Source: an uncultured Erysipelotrichaceae bacterium
GTDB lineage: Bacteria; Bacillota_I; Bacilli_A; Erysipelotrichales; Erysipelotrichaceae
DNA length: 11,206 nt
Assembly: GCA_902784015.1 (NCBI GenBank)
Contig: CACZTC010000061.1
Location: forward strand, 1-11,206
Direction: 5' to 3'
Every line of letters starts with the position of its first letter. Positions within the stretch are counted from its first letter, which is position 1. This document shows, one piece after another, positions 5,795-11,206 of this stretch. The notes under the pieces are model-generated. The model was not told where the DNA came from. It did no database searches and saw nothing but the letters and a program-made list of their open reading frames with translations. The translations under genes were made by a program, and so were the position numbers.

Positions 5795-7168
5795 ATGACG
5801 ATAAGAAAAGAAGGCTTAATTAATGATCTAACTATTGGTAGTGTACCTAAAACATTATTAACTTTTGCGTTTCCTTTATTCTTATCAGGTCTACTTCAAA
5901 CTGTCTACAACATGGTTGATATGGTAGTTGTCGGTAATGTTGTAGGGCCTGAAGGTCTAGCTGCAGTATCAATTGGTGGCGACTTTCTTATGATTTTAAC
6001 CTTTATTGCGATAGGTTTTTCTAATGCGGGACAAATATTAATATCGCGCTTTGTAGGTGAAGATAGAAAAGATAAAGTTAGGGAAATGATAGGAACATTA
6101 TTTACTCTTTTCATTCTCATCGCTATCTTCATGACTATCTTTAGCTTCTTATTACATAAAAATATCTTAAATTGGCTACATACACCTAATGAATCTTATA
6201 AGATGGCTAGCGAATATGTAGTCACATGTATCTTTGGTTTAATCTTCATCTATGGTTATAATCTAGTCTCAGCTATTTTAAGAGGAATGGGTGATTCAAA
6301 ACATCCTTTTATCTTTATCGCTATTGCTTCAATAATTAATATTATTTTAGATTTATTATTTGTAGCCAAAATGGGTTTAGGACCCTTCGGGGCAGCTTTA
6401 GGTACAGTTATAGGCCAAGCAAGTAGCTTTATTTTTGCGATCTCTTTACTTTATAAAAATAAAGAAGATTTTCATTTTGATTTTAAAAAAGATAGTTTCC
6501 ATCTTTATAAAGATGTCTTCCCTTCTTTATTATCCTTAGGCATTCCCATGGTTATTCAAAGTGCAGCTGTTACTTTTTCTATGTTATTTGTGAATTCATT
6601 TGTGAATACATATGGTGTTACTGCTGTAGCAGTAACGGGTATATCTAGAAAATTAGAAAGTATTATCAATATTATTTCGCAATCTATATCTTCAGCTGGA
6701 GGCGCGATGATATCGCAAGCACTAGGTGCTAATAAATTAGAAAGAGTACCTAAAGTTGTATATACAGCCTTATTAGTTGTATTTGTGCCTGCCTTTATGA
6801 TGGCAATGCTCACTTTATTTAAGCCAGAATGGCTATTTGGTTTATTTACTCAAGATAAAGATGTTTTATTATTAGCTTTAACTTATGTCCCTGTTGCGAT
6901 GGTTCAATATACTGGAGCTACATTAAGACCTGCAAGCTTTGCGTTAATTAATGGCTCAGGCAATTCTAGATTGAATTTATCTGTGGCTTTATTAGATGGT
7001 ATCGTAGCTCGCATTGGCTTTGCGTTATTGTTTGGAATATACTTAGGCTTTGGAATTATGGGCTTTTGGTATGGGAATGCTTTAGCTGGGATAGTACCTT
7101 TCTTTATTGGCTTTAGTTATTTATTAAGTGGTAAATGGAAAAAAAGAGCTTCAGCTACTCTTCGATAA
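5795..7168 (+). CDS. MATE-family cation-coupled multidrug/metabolite exporter
   Basis: Inner-membrane antiporter of the multidrug and toxic compound extrusion family, 457 residues, the usual size, with about twelve hydrophobic segments. Family signatures are clear: the first-repeat stretch NMVDMVVVGNVVGPEGLAAVS (residues 39-59) and LRGMGDSKHPF followed by NIILDLLFV (about 162-190). It most resembles the Gram-positive NorM/MepA-like branch, by recall only. Substrate and coupling ion (Na+ or H+) cannot be told from sequence. A ribosome site AAGGAA lies within the end of the upstream GH13 gene, 2 bases away, so translation is probably coupled. Its last 14 bases overlap the end of the oppositely oriented pseudouridine synthase gene. 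The last residues (KWKKRASATLR) are a short basic cytoplasmic tail. Confidence 0.93.
   Translation: MTIRKEGLINDLTIGSVPKTLLTFAFPLFLSGLLQTVYNMVDMVVVGNVVGPEGLAAVSIGGDFLMILTFIAIGFSNAGQILISRFVGEDRKDKVREMIGTLFTLFILIAIFMTIFSFLLHKNILNWLHTPNESYKMASEYVVTCIFGLIFIYGYNLVSAILRGMGDSKHPFIFIAIASIINIILDLLFVAKMGLGPFGAALGTVIGQASSFIFAISLLYKNKEDFHFDFKKDSFHLYKDVFPSLLSLGIPMVIQSAAVTFSMLFVNSFVNTYGVTAVAVTGISRKLESIINIISQSISSAGGAMISQALGANKLERVPKVVYTALLVVFVPAFMMAMLTLFKPEWLFGLFTQDKDVLLLALTYVPVAMVQYTGATLRPASFALINGSGNSRLNLSVALLDGIVARIGFALLFGIYLGFGIMGFWYGNALAGIVPFFIGFSYLLSGKWKKRASATLR
7139..7162 (-). terminator. Intrinsic terminator of the secA-prfB-rlu unit, inside the MATE gene
   Basis: In the minus-strand RNA, AAGAGT (7162-7157) pairs with GCTCTT (7149-7144) around a 7-nt loop, followed by a run of seven T (7145-7139). 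The inner U-G pair exists only in the minus-strand RNA. The stem includes the first base of the rlu stop codon, so termination would occur immediately after translation ends. The stem is short, hence moderate confidence. Confidence 0.5.
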
Positions 7169-8021
7169 GTCTCAACATATCTTTAGCTAAAGCTATATCT
7201 TTTTTTATTAATTCATTTGTGAAAGGTTGAAATAGTTGAATGGAGGCACAGTGTAAAGCTGGTCGTTTTATTCTATTTAAATTGCCTCCATATAAATTAT
7301 CCCCAACTAAAGGATAACCTAAAGCACTAAAACCAGCTCTAATTTGATGAGATTTACCAGTTTTAATTTCCACAAATAATAAACTATAAATATCTGTTTC
7401 TAAGATGACACGATATTTTGTTTCGCAAGCATCATCATTAAAATCTACTTCTTTTTTAATAGAACCTTCTACTTTTTTAATACCATATTTTAAAGTATCA
7501 GCTTTCTTTAATAATCTACCTTCGATAATAGCTAAATATTGTTTATTAAATCTCTTCTCAGATCTAGCTTTAGATAATCTAGCAGCGCTAGGCTGACTTT
7601 TAGCATATACTATCAAACCTGATACATCTTTATCTAATCTACCTATTACTCTTACTTTATCTAAACCACATTTTTTACATACTAAAGAGCCTAAATCATC
7701 TTCCAGATGACCATGACTTTTATGACATACTATACCACTAGGCTTATTGATAATAATTAAATCTTCATCTTCATATAGAATATCTAATTCAATATCTTCT
7801 TTATCATCTACTACTGTCTCAGAAAATCTTATTTCAAGCTCATCCCCTTCTTTGACTATTTCATTAATAAAAGCTTTTTTATTATTTAGAAGAATACCAT
7901 CTTCTATAAATTTCAATCTTGATATTTCCTTTTTAGACAAATGAAAAATATCTTTTAATATTACTTTGACTAACTTATTATTGTCTTCTTTTTTTATTTC
8001 TTTACGTAATATCTTTCTCAT
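7155..8021 (-). CDS. RluA-family pseudouridine synthase (RluD-like)
   Basis: Isomerises uridine to pseudouridine in rRNA or tRNA; 288 residues. An N-terminal S4-like RNA-binding segment (about 15-70: FHLSKKEISRLK, then GDELEIRF) is followed by the catalytic domain. The catalytic Asp130 lies in VIGRLDKDVSGL, the RLD motif of the RluA family. The second motif is GKSHQIRAGFSALGYPLVGD (222-241), slightly altered from the common GRTHQIR. The conserved LHCASIQL-type stretch is near residue 256. The target position cannot be assigned from sequence; RluD, RluC and RluB-like paralogues in Bacillota are often named generically. Its ATG overlaps the prfB stop as ATGA, with only a weak ribosome site (AGAGTAGAAG), so it is probably translated by coupling. 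Its 3' end overlaps the MATE gene tail-to-tail. Confidence 0.9.
   Translation of the reverse strand: MRKILRKEIKKEDNNKLVKVILKDIFHLSKKEISRLKFIEDGILLNNKKAFINEIVKEGDELEIRFSETVVDDKEDIELDILYEDEDLIIINKPSGIVCHKSHGHLEDDLGSLVCKKCGLDKVRVIGRLDKDVSGLIVYAKSQPSAARLSKARSEKRFNKQYLAIIEGRLLKKADTLKYGIKKVEGSIKKEVDFNDDACETKYRVILETDIYSLLFVEIKTGKSHQIRAGFSALGYPLVGDNLYGGNLNRIKRPALHCASIQLFQPFTNELIKKDIALAKDMLRLIEE
7177..7206 (+). terminator. Possible intrinsic terminator of the GH13-MATE unit, inside rlu
   Basis: About 10 bases after the MATE stop, ATATCTTT (7177-7184) pairs with AAAG and ATAT (7189-7192, 7195-7198) around the loop AGCT with a 2-nt bulge. It is followed by seven T (7200-7206). All of it lies within the rlu coding sequence. 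The stem is AU-rich and bulged, so this is tentative, but no other plus-strand terminator is near the MATE stop. Confidence 0.35.
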
Positions 8022-9122
8022 TCTTCTACTCTACTACGTAAATAACTATCGATAAAACCATCCAAATCTCCATCCATTACAGCTTGCGTATTACCAGTTT
8101 CATATCCGGTTCTAAGATCTTTTACCATCGAATATGGATGGAAGACATAAGAGCGAATTTGGGAGCCCCATTCATTAGCTTTAACTTCACCTCTAACCTC
8201 TGCTGCCCTTTCTTCATTCTCTTTTATTTTTATTTGTAGTAATTTTGATTTAAGCATATTTAAACATGCTTCACGATTTTGTAGTTGGGAGCGCTGAGTT
8301 TGACAAAATACGACAATACCCGTAGGTTTATGCGTCATTCTTACGGCTGAATCAGTTTTATTAATATGTTGACCACCCGCTCCGCTTGACCTCATCGTAA
8401 CAGTTTCAATTTCATTTTCATCAATTTCAATTTCAATATCATCATCGAATTCAGGCATTATTTCAACAGAGGCAAAGCTTGTATGTCTTCTCGCATTTGC
8501 ATCAAATGGAGATATTCTTACTAAACGATGAATTCCATTTTCTGCTTTTAAATATCCATAGGCCATATCACCTTCTATTAATACTGAACAAGATTTCATG
8601 CCTGCTTCTTCACCATCTTGATAATCTAATAATGTTATCTTATAACCTTTCTTTTCAGCATAGCGCATATACATACGATATAACATCATAGCCCAATCCA
8701 TCGCCTCAGTTCCGCCAGCTCCAGGATGGATTTCTAATATCGCATTATGATTATCATATTCGCCAGAAAGTAAAACTTGAATCTCAAATTGTTCAAATCT
8801 TTTCATAACATCATGATATTCATCTTGAATAATCATATTTAAATCATTATCAAAAGTATCTGTTAATTCATTAATTCCAACAGCCAATTCTTCTAATTCA
8901 TTATGCAATGTTGTATGTGTATCAACTATTCTTTTTAATTGATTATTTTCTTTGATAACTTTCTGAGCTCTTTTCTGGTCATTCCAAAAATCTGCTTCAT
9001 TCATTATCTCTTCATTTTTCTTTATTATTTCTTTTTTATTATTCAAGTCAAAGAGAGTGGCCAAGCGACTCCAATTTGCGCTGGCTATTTATCACATTTT
9101 GACGCATATCATATAATTCCAT
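8018..9122 (-). CDS. prfB: Peptide chain release factor 2 (RF2), programmed +1 frameshift
   Basis: Ends translation at UGA and UAA. The gene starts at ATG 9122 with AGGAGG 10 nt upstream (inside secA), reads 24 codons (MELYDMRQNV... to Leu24), meets an in-frame TGA at 9050-9048 and continues after a +1 shift at CTTTGAC to give 367 residues. A TTG at 9064 opens the downstream frame but lacks a ribosome site and would remove the conserved N-terminus. In the shifted product the UGA/UAA-recognition tripeptide SPF falls at about 204-206 and GGQ, which reaches the peptidyl-transferase centre, at about 249-251, near the E. coli RF2 positions. The residue before GGQ's first Gly is preceded by Ala (SGAGGQ). 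The neighbour order secA-prfB is common in Bacillota. The frameshift self-regulates RF2 level: low RF2 favours the shift. Confidence 0.95.
9047..9053 (-). promoter_or_regulatory. RF2 autoregulatory +1 frameshift site CTTTGAC
   Basis: On the minus strand codon 24 CTT is followed by stop TGA and then C, the classic RF2 shift heptamer. Leu-tRNA slips forward one base and Asp (GAC) is read next. The AGGGGG that normally sits 3 nt upstream to stimulate the shift by pairing with 16S rRNA is not present; the bases there are GGCCAC. The nearest purine run, GGAG at 9072-9069, is 15 nt away. Confidence 0.9.
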
Positions 9123-9124
9123 AT

Positions 9125-11206
9125 TTAGTTAGCCTCCTGCGACACCACTTTAATACGCATACAATAGTTGACTATTTCTTGCGATATTGTATGCATCATA
9201 TCTTCAAATAATTCAAAGCCTTCTTCAACATAAGCTTGTAGAGGATTATGTTGAGCATATCCTCTTAAGCCAATACCTGATCTAAGTTTATCCATCGTAT
9301 CAATATGATTTGACCAAGCTCGATCAATCGTTCTTAAAGATATTTGTTTTTCAATCGATAATACTTTTGGACGAACTGGTTCAATTCTATTTTCATAATC
9401 TTCCCAGACTTTCGCAAAGCATATATCACTAACTTCTTCTCTAGATTTATTCATAATATCTTCTTTTTTAAATAAATCTTTAAAGCCAATATCATCTAAA
9501 CCACTTAATAAGCCATCTACATCTACATCCTGATTCTTGCTTTCAAAATCTATATGTGCTCCTACCATATCAGAAACAACACGCTTAAACATATCATGGA
9601 TCATATCATGAACATCATCATGTTCAAGAATATAATCTCTTTGCGCATACATTGTTTCTCTTTGTTGGCGCATGACATCATCATATTGTAATAATTGTTT
9701 ACGAGCATCATAGTTAACGCCTTCAACTCGCTTTTGAGCATTAGAAATAGATCTAGTTATAGTCTTTGATTCAACTGCTGTATCACCTAATGAAGCAAAT
9801 AATCCTTCCATTCTTTCCGAACCAAAGCGCACCATTAAATCATCTTGCACAGAAACAAAGAAACGAGACATACCAGGGTCACCCTGTCTTCCAGAACGAC
9901 CTCTTAACTGATTATCAATACGTCTACTTTCATGTCTTTCTGAACCTAAGACACATAAGCCACCTAATTCTCTAACGCCTTCACCTAGCTTGATATCGGT
10001 ACCACGACCAGCCATGTTAGTAGCGATAGTAACAGCACCTCTTTTACCCGCATTAGCGATAATATCAGCTTCACGAGCATGATTTTTCGCATTCAATACA
10101 TTATGTGGTATTTTTCTTTCTTTTAAATATTTAGATATTAATTCAGAAGTTTCAACCGCTATCGTACCAACTAATACAGGTTGACCACTTTCATGTCTTT
10201 CTTTAACTTCATCTACTAAAGCTGAATATTTAGCTTTCTTAGAACCATATACTGCATCTGGATAATCTTTTCTTTCAACTGGTACATTCGTTGGTATTTC
10301 AACAACATACATATTATAGATATCCAAGAATTCTTCTTCTTCCGTTTTAGCAGTACCTGTCATACCAGCTAGCTTATTATATAATCTAAAGAAATTCTGA
10401 TATGTAATTGTCGCCATCGTAGTTGTTTCTTGTTTAATTGATATACCTTCTTTAGCTTCAACAGCTTGATGTAAGCCATCAGACCACTGTCTACCTTTCA
10501 TTAATCGACCAGTATTAGCATCTACAATAACTATTTCATCATCTTCTTCATCAACTACATATTCAACATCTTTCATCATAATATAATTGGCTTTTAAAGC
10601 TTGATTAATATGATGTAATAATTGGGTATGATCTAAATCAAATAGATTTTCTACTCTAAATACTCTTTCTGCTTTAGCTACACCAGCCTCAGTTAATTGA
10701 ACAGATCTACTCTTAACATCAACTTCATAATCTTCATCTTCTTTTAATTTCTTCACAAAGCGATCAGCTTGTAGATAATGATTAGCTGTTTGTTTCATAC
10801 CACCTGAAATAATAAGTGGTGTTCTAGATTCGTCTATTAGAATTGAGTCTACCTCATCGACTAAGGCGAAATTTAAACCACGTAAAACACGATCATTTAG
10901 ATTTGTAACCATATTATCTCTTAGATAATCAAATCCTAATTCTGAATTAGTCGTATAAGTAATATCACAATTATAAGCAGCTCTTTTTTGGGCTTTTGAT
11001 AATTCTCTTAAATTTAAACCTACTGTTAAGCCTAAAAATCTATGAATTTGACCCATCCAATTAGAGTCACGTTCTGATAAATATTCATTAACTGTAACAA
11101 CATGAACACCTTTACCTTCTAAAGCATTCAAATATACTGCCATGACACTGGTTAAGGTTTTACCTTCACCAGTTTTCATTTCGGCGACGTCACCATTATG
11201 TAAAAC
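9125..11206 (-). CDS. secA: SecA preprotein translocase ATPase, 5' end outside window
   Basis: Motor ATPase that drives unfolded preproteins through the SecYEG channel at the cytoplasmic membrane. The frame is open from base 11206; 693 residues are visible. About 90 N-terminal residues should be missing, judged from the Walker A position in E. coli SecA; the ATG at 11179 is an internal codon (AEMKTGEGKT). Visible landmarks are Walker A GEGKT, NEYLSERD, DEVDSILIDESRTPL (Walker B region of NBD1), a preprotein cross-linking domain, MTGTAKTEEEEF, GTIAVETSE, ATNMAGRGTDIKLGEG, and RGRSGRQGD (arginine finger of NBD2), then the helical wing/scaffold. The protein stops at VVSQEAN soon after the helical scaffold and has no C-terminal Cys-rich zinc tail (CxCxSGxxxKxCxG). 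prfB starts 2 bases after its stop. Confidence 0.97.
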   Translation of the reverse strand, partial: VLHNGDVAEMKTGEGKTLTSVMAVYLNALEGKGVHVVTVNEYLSERDSNWMGQIHRFLGLTVGLNLRELSKAQKRAAYNCDITYTTNSELGFDYLRDNMVTNLNDRVLRGLNFALVDEVDSILIDESRTPLIISGGMKQTANHYLQADRFVKKLKEDEDYEVDVKSRSVQLTEAGVAKAERVFRVENLFDLDHTQLLHHINQALKANYIMMKDVEYVVDEEDDEIVIVDANTGRLMKGRQWSDGLHQAVEAKEGISIKQETTTMATITYQNFFRLYNKLAGMTGTAKTEEEEFLDIYNMYVVEIPTNVPVERKDYPDAVYGSKKAKYSALVDEVKERHESGQPVLVGTIAVETSELISKYLKERKIPHNVLNAKNHAREADIIANAGKRGAVTIATNMAGRGTDIKLGEGVRELGGLCVLGSERHESRRIDNQLRGRSGRQGDPGMSRFFVSVQDDLMVRFGSERMEGLFASLGDTAVESKTITRSISNAQKRVEGVNYDARKQLLQYDDVMRQQRETMYAQRDYILEHDDVHDMIHDMFKRVVSDMVGAHIDFESKNQDVDVDGLLSGLDDIGFKDLFKKEDIMNKSREEVSDICFAKVWEDYENRIEPVRPKVLSIEKQISLRTIDRAWSNHIDTMDKLRSGIGLRGYAQHNPLQAYVEEGFELFEDMMHTISQEIVNYCMRIKVVSQEAN

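Noticed and set aside
5905..6813. Minus-strand open frames under the MATE gene (5905-6132 and 6556-6813)
   Set aside because: They are antisense shadows of a clear MATE gene and show no recognisable protein features.
8018..9064. RF2 starting at TTG 9064
   Set aside because: No ribosome site, and it would drop the conserved N-terminus; the upstream ATG at 9122 with AGGAGG and the CTTTGAC shift site fits the family much better.
8479..9975. Plus-strand open frames over prfB and secA (8479-8691, 8939-9211, 9766-9975)
   Set aside because: They are antisense shadows of prfB and secA with low-complexity or random composition.
9125..11179. SecA starting at ATG 11179
   Set aside because: The codons before it (VLHNGDVAE) continue the SecA reading frame to the window edge; this ATG is inside the Walker A region.

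Overview
The window comes from a low-GC Bacillota (Firmicutes) genome, most likely an anaerobic Erysipelotrichia-like or RF39-like gut lineage; that lineage guess is an inference from AT-rich codons and protein flavour. UGA is a genuine stop here: pepP and prfB both end in TGA, and an RF2 gene is present. This argues against the Mycoplasma/Spiroplasma code.

Layout on the right (7155-11206, minus strand): secA (5' part outside the window), prfB and an RluA-family pseudouridine synthase form one tight unit. secA and prfB are 2 bases apart, and prfB and rlu overlap by ATGA. prfB needs a +1 programmed frameshift at CTTTGAC (9047-9053), so its real start is 9122, inside what looks like leader sequence. 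Middle (4497-7168, plus strand): a cytosolic GH13 alpha-glucan hydrolase and a MATE-family exporter are 2 bases apart. The MATE gene overlaps the rlu gene tail-to-tail by 14 bp, and each gene appears to have its intrinsic terminator inside the other's coding region. Left (1-3923, minus strand): a long-form Xaa-Pro aminopeptidase, exodeoxyribonuclease III (ATGA overlap) and a PepV-type M20 dipeptidase (3' end outside the window) form a second unit. PepP and PepV together suggest turnover of proline-containing and small peptides.

The most interesting part is the 573-bp gene-less stretch between pepP and the GH13 gene (3924-4496). It holds two intrinsic terminators, both oriented to the minus strand. 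No minus-strand gene lies upstream before 7155, and that operon has its own terminator. Between the distal terminator and a plausible minus promoter (4390-4418) lies about 300 nt that folds into a series of hairpins. One is a 13-bp stem with G-U pairs that work only in the minus-strand RNA, another is a GAAA-tetraloop hairpin, and there is a possible 9-codon leader peptide. I read this as an unrecognised structured small RNA or leader RNA. I could not match it to any RNA class I know.

Nothing else looks mobile: I see no IS elements, CRISPR arrays, tRNA or rRNA.
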